13,229 nucleotides of DNA from Bacillota bacterium (GTDB lineage: Bacteria > Bacillota > Clostridia > Christensenellales > Aristaeellaceae), in the NCBI GenBank assembly GCA_023459675.1, contig JAEWTC010000199.1, positions 1-13,229 of the forward strand, written 5' to 3'. Positions within the stretch are counted from its first letter, which is position 1. The number at the start of each line of letters is the position of its first letter. Position numbers and translations under genes: made by a program. The notes under the pieces were generated by a model. That model had not been told where the DNA came from. It saw nothing but the letters and a program-made list of their open reading frames with translations, and ran no database searches. Below are positions 6,096 to 13,154 of this stretch, piece by piece.

Positions 6096-8363
6096 TTACC
6101 GGCGCAGCGGAACCGACAGGGGATCCAAACCGAGCGTATATTGCGTATCGTAAACCGTTATCTGCACTGGCCGGGAGCTTTCCGCCCGCAGGGTGACCGT
6201 ATCCTTCGTTACCCGGACGAAAATCCCGTTTCCGTTAAACGTCAGCGGGAAAGCGTACCCGTCCATCGCTTCGGGCAGGCAAGGCCGCAGCAGCAGGCCG
6301 CCGCGCCGGATGCGCAGGCCCGCGAAGCCGAACACGATGCCCATGTAGATGCCGCCCATGTTGGCCGCGTGGATGCCGTCGTCGGTATTGCGCTGGGTGT
6401 TGTCCAAATCCAGGTGCAGGGAGTGAAGGTAATAGCGGTAGGCCTTTTCGGGATCGCCGATCCGCGCCGCCATCATGGAGAACACGCACGGCGAAAGGGA
6501 GGAATCATGGGTGGTCACGCGCTCGTAGTATTCGTAAGTACGGCGGATCACCGCGTCGGAAAGCCTGTCCTCATACAGGAAGTGCGCCAGCACCGCGTCC
6601 GCCTGCTTGCACACTTGGCGGCGGTACAGGTACAGGGGATGGAAGTGCATCAGCAGGGGGAAGCGGCTTTTATCCATCGCCTGCAGATCGAGGGCGCGCT
6701 TGCGCAAAAAACTGTCGTCCTGCGCATAAATGCCCAGCGCTTCATCGTAGGGGAGGCAGATGTGCTCCGCGACCGCCGAAAACTCCCGCTCCTCGTCTTC
6801 CGTCAGGCCGTATCGTTCCAAAAGCGAGCGCTCCGGGTAGGCTTCCCGCAGCTTTCGGCACAGCAGCACGGTGTGATTAAGATGGTGCTTGACCGATAGG
6901 TTGGTAAAGTAGTTATTGTTCACCAGGCAGGTGTATTCGTCCGGCCCGGTTACGTCGTCAATGCAAAACGCCCCGTCCTGCCAATGGCCCGCGTCCAGCC
7001 ACAGGCGCGCGGTTTCAATCAGGATCTCCATCCCCTTGTCCCGGATGTAGGTAAGATCGCCAGTCACGAAATAGTAGTCGCACACCGCATGGGCGATATC
7101 GCTGTTGATGTGGTACTGGGCGGAGCCCGACGGGTAATACGTGGAGCACTCGCCGCCGGTGATCGTACGCCAGGGATACAGCGCGCCTTTTTCGTGGCCG
7201 AACAGCCGCGCCTGCCGCCGCGCCCCGTCCAGCGTTTCGTAACGGAAATCCAGCAGCCTGCGGGCAATCTGCGGTTGGGTCAGCAGATAGAACGGGAACA
7301 TGTAAATTTCAGTATCCCAGAAGAAATGCCCCTCGTAACCTTCGCCGCTAAGGCCCTTGGAAGGGATGGAAGCGATCCCGTTCGTGCCTGCGGATTGAAA
7401 TAGGGTATACGCGGCGAAATCCGCGCCTGCCTGCAAGGCGGGAGCGCCTTCCAGCGTAACGCGCGCGCCTTTCCAAAACGCGCCGAGAAGGTCCCGCTGC
7501 CGCTGGTGCCAGAGGTCCGGGGGCGTTTGGGCGAACTGTTTGGCCAGCCGGATCACGGCCGCCAACGGGTCGGGATGAATGCGCGTATCCGCGTAAACAC
7601 AAAATTTAGTAAGGGTAAACGGCTCGCCCTGCGCCGCCCTGCCCCGGAGCGTCGCCGTGTTTTGCAGCGGTGCGGTGCGGATGGAAACGTCCATCGCGCC
7701 CGTAAAGGTATGATAGGCCGCGCACGCCATACCCTGTCTGGATTGCGGGGTTTCGCAGCGCAGGTACATCACGCCGTCGGCGGAGCCGCTGTCCAGGGTT
7801 TGCAGCATCCGCTTGCGTTCCGCCGCCTTGCGCGGATCGTTGGGATCGCCGTCGTTGTAAACGTCGCTGTTCTGGGTGGAAACGGCCTCCAGTGACCCCG
7901 ACCAGTTCAGGGGCGTAACGGTGATTTCCAGCAGCAGCAGCTCCCGGGCCGCAAGCGAGGCCATGCGTTGGAACACGATCTCCGTTTCCCGGCCCCGGGG
8001 CGACCGCCACACCGCGCGGCGAACGTACGCGCCCGCGTCCATGTGCAGCGTCTGACTGAATTCCAACAGCGTCCCCGCGAACGGATCAAACGTTTCCCCG
8101 TCCAGCACAAGGGCAACGCCCAGCTGATCGGGTACGTTGACGATCGTCTGCGCCTCGGTGGGGAAGCCGTACAGCCGTTCGGCGTACGTTACGGGATAGG
8201 TTTCGTAAAACGCGTTGATATAGGTGCCGCGGATGCTGTGAACATCCGGCGGCGTGCCTTCCTCAAAGCAGGCGCGGGCCCCCAGATATCCGTTTGCCAC
8301 GTGGAACAGGGATTCCCGGGACGCGATATCGTTCCTGATCAACCCGCTTCGTGTCAGCTTCAT
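6096..8363 (-). CDS. Glycoside hydrolase family 65 disaccharide phosphorylase
   Basis: Cytoplasmic inverting phosphorylase, 755 residues, the full family length. GH65 enzymes split an alpha-linked glucose disaccharide with phosphate to give beta-D-glucose 1-phosphate and a second sugar. The N-terminal beta-sandwich (about 1-260) opens with NGYLGARACFEEG. The (alpha/alpha)6 barrel covers about 300-690 with FFWDTEIYMFPF (347-358), general acid Glu476 in DDVTGPDEY, CKQADAVL (585-592), and THDSSLSP (618-625) for phosphate binding. A small C-terminal beta domain follows. The acceptor-site stretch YPWRTITGG...YYPSGSAQYHIN (396-420) is not the maltose phosphorylase pattern I recall. Kojibiose, nigerose, trehalose or another alpha-glucoside therefore remains possible; specificity is unresolved. 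The ATG follows GGAGGT. The gene lies 13 nt after the AraC-type regulator as an operon. No beta-phosphoglucomutase gene is visible nearby. Confidence 0.92.
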   Translation of the reverse strand: MKLTRSGLIRNDIASRESLFHVANGYLGARACFEEGTPPDVHSIRGTYINAFYETYPVTYAERLYGFPTEAQTIVNVPDQLGVALVLDGETFDPFAGTLLEFSQTLHMDAGAYVRRAVWRSPRGRETEIVFQRMASLAARELLLLEITVTPLNWSGSLEAVSTQNSDVYNDGDPNDPRKAAERKRMLQTLDSGSADGVMYLRCETPQSRQGMACAAYHTFTGAMDVSIRTAPLQNTATLRGRAAQGEPFTLTKFCVYADTRIHPDPLAAVIRLAKQFAQTPPDLWHQRQRDLLGAFWKGARVTLEGAPALQAGADFAAYTLFQSAGTNGIASIPSKGLSGEGYEGHFFWDTEIYMFPFYLLTQPQIARRLLDFRYETLDGARRQARLFGHEKGALYPWRTITGGECSTYYPSGSAQYHINSDIAHAVCDYYFVTGDLTYIRDKGMEILIETARLWLDAGHWQDGAFCIDDVTGPDEYTCLVNNNYFTNLSVKHHLNHTVLLCRKLREAYPERSLLERYGLTEDEEREFSAVAEHICLPYDEALGIYAQDDSFLRKRALDLQAMDKSRFPLLMHFHPLYLYRRQVCKQADAVLAHFLYEDRLSDAVIRRTYEYYERVTTHDSSLSPCVFSMMAARIGDPEKAYRYYLHSLHLDLDNTQRNTDDGIHAANMGGIYMGIVFGFAGLRIRRGGLLLRPCLPEAMDGYAFPLTFNGNGIFVRVTKDTVTLRAESSRPVQITVYDTQYTLGLDPLSVPLRR

Positions 8364-8376
8364 CGCAATACCTCCG

Positions 8377-9579
8377 TTATAGGCTTGGGTGTACGTTCCG
8401 GTTGATCCGCTGCTGCGCGCCTTCCATCCGCCGGAACTGCTCCGGCGTCAGCCCTTTCATCTTCTTGAATACCTGAATGAAATGGCTCTGTGAACAGAAT
8501 TGGCAAAGCGCGGCGATATCGGCCATGCTGCCGTTACCTTCCCGGAGCAACTTTTCCGCGTGGCGGATCCGTTTCCTTCGTATATAGTGGGAGAACGTCT
8601 CGCCGATCTCCTGGCGGAAGGTGGTGGATAAATAGGAAGGATTTACGTAAATGCTCTCCGCGACGCTTTTCACGGTAACCGGCTCCAGCAGGTGTTCGTT
8701 TGCGTGAATGATCGCGGCTCGTACCACCGCGGATACGCCGCCTTCCTTGCGCCGCTGCACGAGATGGATGAACTCGCGCACCATGGAGTACTCGTACTCG
8801 GCAAGGCGGTCTATATCCGCCATGCCTTCGATGGTGCGAATGCAGGTATCGCTTAGGGAAAATGCGGCGTCCGGCATGGCGCCGCCCGCGATCGCCGCGC
8901 GGGTGAACAGCGAGCAGCTGCAGATCAGCGAATTCTTCAGCGACCGCAGCGGCTCGTCGGACAGGTTGGCGCGGTGCAGGCGGTTGATCTCCCGCAGCGT
9001 GTTCAGCGCGTTGGTCTCGTCCTGTTCGGCGATGTACTGGGTAATCTCGCGTTCCAGAAAATACGGCGGGTGGCGGTACAGCGCGTCCGCGGACAGGGCT
9101 ACGTCCGCTTCCTGGGGTGGCTGGGCGGTTTCCTGCGGCAGGGGCTGGCCGTCGCATAGCAGCTGCAGCAGCCGCCCCGTATAGAAGTAACTGTCTTCGG
9201 AAATGCGCTGCAGGGATAGGATTCCCGCGCGCACCGCCTCGCGCTCCTTCACGGAGGCGTAGTAAATCTTCAGCTGCCAGTTCAGCTCCTTTTCGGAGAA
9301 CGGCTCCAGGCACAGCGGGCCGAGAATGAACGCGTATGCGTCTCCTGTGAACTGGCAGATGTACCGCTCGCCCGTGCGGCCGATTACATACTGCACCGAC
9401 ATGCTCCCGGGCGTTACAGGCCAGTTTGCGGGGCCGCCTCCGCAAGTCAGGCGCTCCCAAATGGGCGGGTCGGTTTCGGGCAGCGACAACAGCTTGTCCG
9501 TTCCGTGAAACAGGCGCACCGGGAGCCTCAAGGCATAATGCAGCGTATGGGCAATTTGCAAGCAAGGTTCGTACTTCAT
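8377..9579 (-). CDS. AraC-family transcriptional regulator of the sugar locus
   Basis: DNA-binding regulator of 400 residues. The C-terminal AraC domain (about 285-386) has helix-turn-helix units near 301-326 (VTVKSVAESIYVNPSYLS) and 350-373 (ADIAALCQFCSQSHFIQVFKK), then GLTPEQFRR. The first 280 residues form a sensor of unknown fold. They include the stretch LRSLKNSLICSCSLFTRAAI (211-230), which I recall from a clostridial AraC group found beside sugar genes. The start is ATG 9579 behind AGAGGTG; the in-frame GTG at 9588 falls inside that site. It is the promoter-proximal gene of an operon with GH65 and is divergent from the transporter. The simplest reading is a local sugar-responsive activator of both arms, possibly autoregulated. 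The inducer is not predictable from sequence. Several cysteines (219, 222, 359, 362) are present, but no clear metal site is established. Confidence 0.88.
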   Translation of the reverse strand: MKYEPCLQIAHTLHYALRLPVRLFHGTDKLLSLPETDPPIWERLTCGGGPANWPVTPGSMSVQYVIGRTGERYICQFTGDAYAFILGPLCLEPFSEKELNWQLKIYYASVKEREAVRAGILSLQRISEDSYFYTGRLLQLLCDGQPLPQETAQPPQEADVALSADALYRHPPYFLEREITQYIAEQDETNALNTLREINRLHRANLSDEPLRSLKNSLICSCSLFTRAAIAGGAMPDAAFSLSDTCIRTIEGMADIDRLAEYEYSMVREFIHLVQRRKEGGVSAVVRAAIIHANEHLLEPVTVKSVAESIYVNPSYLSTTFRQEIGETFSHYIRRKRIRHAEKLLREGNGSMADIAALCQFCSQSHFIQVFKKMKGLTPEQFRRMEGAQQRINRNVHPSL

Positions 9580-9604
9580 TTTACACACCTCTAACGCGGA
9601 TTTC

Positions 9605-9614
9605 TATTGCAATA
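9605..9614. promoter_or_regulatory. Candidate operator palindrome in the AraC leader
   Basis: TATTGCAATA is a perfect 10-bp palindrome, 26 bp upstream of the regulator's ATG. It lies just downstream of its putative minus-strand -10, near the expected transcription start. This placement would suit autoregulation, but which protein binds is unknown. Confidence 0.3.
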
Positions 9615-9619
9615 GTTAC

Positions 9620-9647
9620 AATATATAAGAATGATAACATAAAACAA
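9620..9647 (-). promoter_or_regulatory. Putative promoter of the AraC-GH65 operon
   Basis: On the minus strand, TTGTTT (9647-9642) and TATATT (9625-9620) are separated by 16 bp in the AT-rich divergent region. The match is moderate, and other TA-rich hexamers nearby could serve instead. Confidence 0.4.
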
Positions 9648-9653
9648 AGAAAA

Positions 9654-9686
9654 TTGACATATTCCTGTTTTCGGAATGTTTATAAT
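9654..9686 (+). promoter_or_regulatory. Putative promoter of the sugar transporter operon, with a long spacer
   Basis: A perfect -35 TTGACA (9654-9659) and a perfect -10 TATAAT (9681-9686) are 21 bp apart, longer than the usual 16-18. The spacer holds the inverted repeat ATTCC-N7-GGAAT (9661-9677). A promoter of this form would probably need an activator, consistent with the AraC-type regulator encoded divergently. Confidence 0.55.
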
Positions 9687-9737
9687 AAAAAACATCAACC
9701 GTGGTTCCCAAACACAGAAATATAAGGAGGATTATTC

Positions 9738-10991
9738 ATGAAAAAGTTTCTATCGATTCTCATCGTCGCGCTCCTGACGCTCGGCATGCTGGGCGCTGCG
9801 TCCGCCGAGGTAGCGATCGACGTCTTCCAGCTCAAGGTTGAGATCGATCCCATGCTTCAGGAGTTTGTGAAGCTCTATTCCGAAATGACCGAAGGCGTAA
9901 CCGTTACGGCGGAAACGCTGGGCGGCGGCGCGGATTACGGCGGAGCCATCAAGGCGAAGCTCGCCGCGGACCAAATGCCCGTGATCTTTATGATCGAGGG
10001 CGCCGGCGGCTACGAACTGTGGAAAGATTATATTGCGGACATGAGCTCCTGCGCCTGGGTCGCCGATACGGATCTGGCGTACTATTCTCCCGAAGGCAAG
10101 CCGGTCGGCTTCCCGATCGCGATGGAAGGCTTCGGCCTTGGCTACAATGCCGATATCCTTGCGGCAGCCGGCATCGATCCCGCGACGCTGACGACCTTCT
10201 CCGCCGTGAAGGCAGCCTTTGAAAAGCTGGACGGCATGAAGGCCGAGCTGGGGCTTAACTCTGTGGTGTCCTGCGGCACCTCCACGTCCGGCGGGCTGTG
10301 GTGGGTCACCTCGCAGCATGTGTTCAACGCCTTCTACGCGGGCTATCTTCCGTATAACGACTCCTCCGTGTACGACAGCCTCCGCGCGGGCAACGTGGAT
10401 ACCGAGCGCCTGACGGCGTTCGCCAACTACCTGCACATGCTGTATCAGTACTCCGATCCGGAAATCCTGGTCAACGGCAACTATGACGCGCAGGTCGCGG
10501 CGTTCGCGTCCGGCAAAGCGGCGTTCATCACCCAGGGCAACTGGATTGACCCCAACATTGCCCAGCTTGGCGCAACGTTCAAAATGGGCTACATCTCGCA
10601 CTGCTACCTTGAGGAGCCCACGCAGGGCCTGTTCATGGCCGCTCCGTCCTGGTTCGTCGTCAACAGCCAGGCAACGCCCGAGCAGCAGGCAGCCGCCTTC
10701 GCATTCCTCGATTTCATGGCGATGTCTCCCGAAGGCGCGAACTACATGGTGGCGGAAGCCGGTATGGTGCCCGCGTTCAAGTCCGTGTCCCTGCTTCCTT
10801 CCGGCCAGTTCTCCAAGGCTCTGGTGGAAGCCAGCGCCCGCGGCGGCAACTACAACTGGTACTTCGGCAAGAACCCCGACGGCTTTAACCAGTACACCCT
10901 GGGCCCGATTTTCGAACTCCTCGCCGTGGATAACGACGTGGACGCCTTCGTTGCGGACGTAACCGCGGCCTTCCAGTCCATCGCAAAATAG
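9738..10991 (+). CDS. Extracellular sugar-binding protein of a CUT1-type ABC transporter
   Basis: Solute-binding protein of the family 1 carbohydrate type, 417 residues, which captures the sugar outside the cell and delivers it to the two permeases encoded downstream. Residues 1-23 form a signal peptide (KK, a hydrophobic run, then GAASA before Glu24). There is no cysteine at the cleavage site, so it does not look like a lipoprotein, which is unusual for a binding protein in a single-membrane Gram-positive. The mature protein shows the family's FPIAMEGFGLGYNADILAAAGI (125-146), then a tryptophan-rich region (GLWWV, 186-190) and AAFASGKAAFITQGNWI further on, typical of sugar-binding clefts. 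The start follows AAGGAGG by 7 nt. The ligand is probably the alpha-glucoside handled by GH65, inferred from divergent linkage. It is the first gene of the operon and is separated from the permeases by 216 bp rich in hairpins. Confidence 0.9.
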   Translation: MKKFLSILIVALLTLGMLGAASAEVAIDVFQLKVEIDPMLQEFVKLYSEMTEGVTVTAETLGGGADYGGAIKAKLAADQMPVIFMIEGAGGYELWKDYIADMSSCAWVADTDLAYYSPEGKPVGFPIAMEGFGLGYNADILAAAGIDPATLTTFSAVKAAFEKLDGMKAELGLNSVVSCGTSTSGGLWWVTSQHVFNAFYAGYLPYNDSSVYDSLRAGNVDTERLTAFANYLHMLYQYSDPEILVNGNYDAQVAAFASGKAAFITQGNWIDPNIAQLGATFKMGYISHCYLEEPTQGLFMAAPSWFVVNSQATPEQQAAAFAFLDFMAMSPEGANYMVAEAGMVPAFKSVSLLPSGQFSKALVEASARGGNYNWYFGKNPDGFNQYTLGPIFELLAVDNDVDAFVADVTAAFQSIAK

Positions 10992-11004
10992 CGTTCTCAT
11001 GCCA

Positions 11005-11032
11005 GGGGGGAGAACCGTACGGTTCTCCCCCC
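11005..11032. repeat. Perfect 28-bp palindrome after the binding-protein gene
   Basis: Two 14-nt arms (GGGGGGAGAACCGT and its exact complement) meet with no spacer 13 bp after the stop codon. RNA would form a very stable hairpin, but no T-run follows. It is better read as an RNA-stabilising or partial-termination element than as a full terminator. Confidence 0.75.
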
Positions 11033-11052
11033 TCAAGGCGTGTCTGAAGGAA

Positions 11053-11076
11053 GGCGGCGCAGGCGGGTACGCCGCC
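11053..11076 (+). other. GC-rich hairpin between the binding-protein and permease genes
   Basis: GGCGGCG (11053-11059) pairs with CGCCGCC (11070-11076) around a 10-nt loop. It is the second of three stems in the 216-bp gap. Confidence 0.45.
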
Positions 11077-11148
11077 CGGCGCATGGACAATTATTCCCGG
11101 GCGCATCGGCGCAAGCGGTTCATTCCATAAAACCGGTATGCAGCGAGG

Positions 11149-11169
11149 GGAGAGGAAGAATTTCTCTCC
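11149..11169 (+). other. Weak hairpin upstream of permease 1
   Basis: GGAGAG (11149-11154) pairs with CTCTCC (11164-11169) around a 9-nt AT-rich loop, followed by TGTTTC. It lies about 38 nt before the permease start. Its stability is modest and its function unknown. Confidence 0.3.
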
Positions 11170-11207
11170 TGTTTCGAATAGTTATAGGATACGGAGGCGG
11201 GTGCATC

Positions 11208-12098
11208 GTGAGAAGACGGGGATGGGTTGACGCGTTGTTCATTTTTCCCTGCGCGCTGGCATTTGTAATGGTCATCGTCTGCCCGTTCTTCATCGGTATC
11301 TATTACTCGATGACGGACTGGAACGGCGTGAACGCGGTGATCAACTGGGTTGGGTTTGCGAACTTCACCGGCATGTTCAGCCAGCCGCAGTTTCTCTACT
11401 CCTTCATGATCACCCTGTTGTACACGGCAATCAACATCCTGTTCGTCAATCTGGTCGGCTTCCTGCTGTCGCTGCTGGCAACCAGCAAGGTGCGTCTTCG
11501 CAATCTTTACCGCGCCGGTTTTTTTGTGCCCAACCTGATCGGCGGCATCGTGCTTGGCTATATCTGGCAGTTTCTATTTAACAACGTCATCTACAGCGTC
11601 GGCAGTTCGCTTGGGATCGGCTTTCTGTCAAGCTCCTTGATCTCCAAACCCGGCACGGTCATCTGGGCGATGTCGTTCGTCAATACGTGGCAGTACGCGG
11701 GTTATATTATGATGATCTACGTCGCGGCGATCCAGTCGATCTCCGAAAGCGTGATGGAAGCAGCAAGCGTGGACGGCGCCAACTATGTTACGCGCATCCG
11801 CAAAATTCTGATCCCGATGATGGCAAACGCCTTCACCATCACGATCTTTCTTACGCTGACCACGTCGTTTAAACAGTTCGATCTGAACTTCTCCCTCACC
11901 AACGGCGGCCCCGCGCTGCGCTTTATGGGCAAGGCCATCCGCTCCAGCCAGCTGCTGGCGATGGACATTTACTCCACCGCCAACGGCCTCAACAAGATGG
12001 CCGAGGCGCAGGCGAAGGCCGTGGTATTCTTCGTGATCCTGGTCGTGTTCTCGCTGGTGCAGGTATACATCAACAAGCGCAGGGAGGTGGAAGCATGA
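11208..12098 (+). CDS. Sugar ABC transporter permease 1 (MalF-like, CUT1)
   Basis: Inner-membrane permease, 296 residues, with about six hydrophobic segments (near 10-32, 63-92, 103-127, 150-172, 205-222 and 270-288). The cytoplasmic EAA loop, which docks on the ATPase, is at 184-203: EAASVDG, then ILIP at 200-203. The product begins at GTG 11208, preceded by GGAGG at 11193-11197. The open frame continues upstream to 11040, but that extension is arginine-rich, not membrane-like, and would cover the intergenic hairpins. The chosen start gives the usual length and N-terminus (RRRGWVDALFIFPC). It partners with permease 2, whose start overlaps its stop by 4 bp (ATGA), implying translational coupling. 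The sugar is inferred, not shown. No ATPase is encoded in the window, so a shared MsmX/UgpC-type ATPase elsewhere is likely. Confidence 0.9.
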   Translation: MRRRGWVDALFIFPCALAFVMVIVCPFFIGIYYSMTDWNGVNAVINWVGFANFTGMFSQPQFLYSFMITLLYTAINILFVNLVGFLLSLLATSKVRLRNLYRAGFFVPNLIGGIVLGYIWQFLFNNVIYSVGSSLGIGFLSSSLISKPGTVIWAMSFVNTWQYAGYIMMIYVAAIQSISESVMEAASVDGANYVTRIRKILIPMMANAFTITIFLTLTTSFKQFDLNFSLTNGGPALRFMGKAIRSSQLLAMDIYSTANGLNKMAEAQAKAVVFFVILVVFSLVQVYINKRREVEA

Positions 12099-12997
12099 TC
12101 CTCCAACCCGCAAAAACCCTCCAGCCTGCCCACGCCGGGAAAAAGCGGAGCCGCGCGGGCTCCATGGGCCTGGAGATCTTCGGCATCCTCCTGTTCCTTT
12201 TGTTCATGACCCCGTTTCTGATGGTGCTCCTCAACTCCGCCAAAACCGCCAAGGAGATCATCTATAACCCGATCGCCTGGCCGGAACGCTGGGGGCAAAT
12301 CTTCACCAACGTCCGCACGATATTTGAAAACCCGACGACCGATTATATCGGCGCGTTTGTCGATTCGCTCGTCATCACGGTGTTTTCGCTTGCGGTCATC
12401 TCCATTTTCTCCGCTATGTGCGCCTGGGCGCTCGTGCGCAACAAAAAGAAGTGGTCCACCGCCATTTTCATGACGTTTGTGGCGGCCATGGTCATCCCCT
12501 TCCAGGTGGTTATGTTCCCGCTGGTGAAATGGTTCAAGATCGTCGGCGACGCTATCGGCCTTCCGCTGCTGGGCACGTACCACGGCATCGTGTTCGCTTA
12601 CCTCGGGTTTGGCTGCTCGATGTCCATCTTCATCCTGCACGGGTTCATCAAGAACATACCGCTGGAACTGGAGGAAGCGGCCACTATCGACGGCTGCAGC
12701 CAGTCGCGTACGTTCTTTACCATCGTGCTGCCGCTTTTGCAGCCCGCGTTCATCACGGTGCTGATTCTAAACGGCATCTGGATCTGTAACGACTTCCTGC
12801 TTCCGCTCCTCATCCTCGGCTCGGCCGGAAAGGTGCAGACCCTCCCGCTGGCGGTCACATCCTTCGCCGGGTCGTATCTCAAGCAATGGGACCTCATCCT
12901 GACGTCCACGCTGCTTGCCATGCTCCCGATCATCGTGCTTTTCATCTTCGCGCAGCGCTACATCATCCGGGGGATGGTAGAAGGCTCGATCAAGTAA
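12095..12997 (+). CDS. Sugar ABC transporter permease 2 (MalG-like, CUT1)
   Basis: Second membrane subunit of the importer, 300 residues. A basic cytoplasmic N-terminus (about 1-24, with GKKRSR) leads to six predicted membrane segments (near 25-48, 88-112, 120-142, 158-180, 215-236 and 266-288). The EAA loop at 194-213 (EAATIDG ... VLP) matches the consensus. The C-terminus RYIIRGMVEGSIK matches the ending usual for MalG-type permeases (RGmxxGavK). The ATG sits in the ATGA overlap with permease 1, and the ribosome binding site GGGAGG lies within the end of that gene. It is the last gene of the operon in the window; a long hairpin without a T-tract follows. A heterodimer with permease 1 fed by the binding protein is the standard arrangement. 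Confidence 0.92.
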   Translation: MILQPAKTLQPAHAGKKRSRAGSMGLEIFGILLFLLFMTPFLMVLLNSAKTAKEIIYNPIAWPERWGQIFTNVRTIFENPTTDYIGAFVDSLVITVFSLAVISIFSAMCAWALVRNKKKWSTAIFMTFVAAMVIPFQVVMFPLVKWFKIVGDAIGLPLLGTYHGIVFAYLGFGCSMSIFILHGFIKNIPLELEEAATIDGCSQSRTFFTIVLPLLQPAFITVLILNGIWICNDFLLPLLILGSAGKVQTLPLAVTSFAGSYLKQWDLILTSTLLAMLPIIVLFIFAQRYIIRGMVEGSIK

Positions 12998-13007
12998 TCC
13001 CTCCCGC

Positions 13008-13061
13008 CGGCAAGCCCTCAGCCGCCAGCCGAAGCCAGACCTCCGGACTGGCGGCTTGCCG
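13008..13061 (+). other. Long hairpin after the transporter operon
   Basis: CGGCAAGCC (13008-13016) pairs with GGCTTGCCG (13053-13061), and inside it GCCAG (13024-13028) pairs with CTGGC (13048-13052). An alternative inner stem, GCCGCCAG (13021-13028) with CTGGCGGC (13048-13055), competes for the same bases. No T-run follows, so it may protect the 3' end or be a weak terminator. Confidence 0.45.
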
Positions 13062-13125
13062 CATTAAAACGCAGGGTAACCCGTTCCCCGCGGCCGCCGT
13101 GAAATCCGCACTCCAAGAACGGTTC

Positions 13126-13154
13126 TTGACAAATCCGGCGTGCGCCGCTACGAT
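13126..13154 (+). promoter_or_regulatory. Strong sigma-A-type promoter for a gene beyond the right edge
   Basis: A perfect -35 TTGACA (13126-13131), a 17-bp spacer and the -10 TACGAT (13149-13154) are present. The start point would be near 13161. No coding start is visible before the window ends. The transcript leader carries a possible stem from AAAAACC (13202 on) and GGTTTTT near 13196-13229. Confidence 0.65.

Noticed and set aside
9750..11090. Minus-strand open frame of 446 codons opposite the binding-protein gene
   Set aside because: Composition is His/Arg/Gly-rich, with no motif. The plus-strand gene has a ribosome binding site, a signal peptide and family motifs.
11040..11207. N-terminal extension of permease 1
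   Set aside because: The extra 56 residues are Arg-rich, cover intergenic hairpins and exceed the usual permease length. GTG 11208 has an upstream GGAGG.
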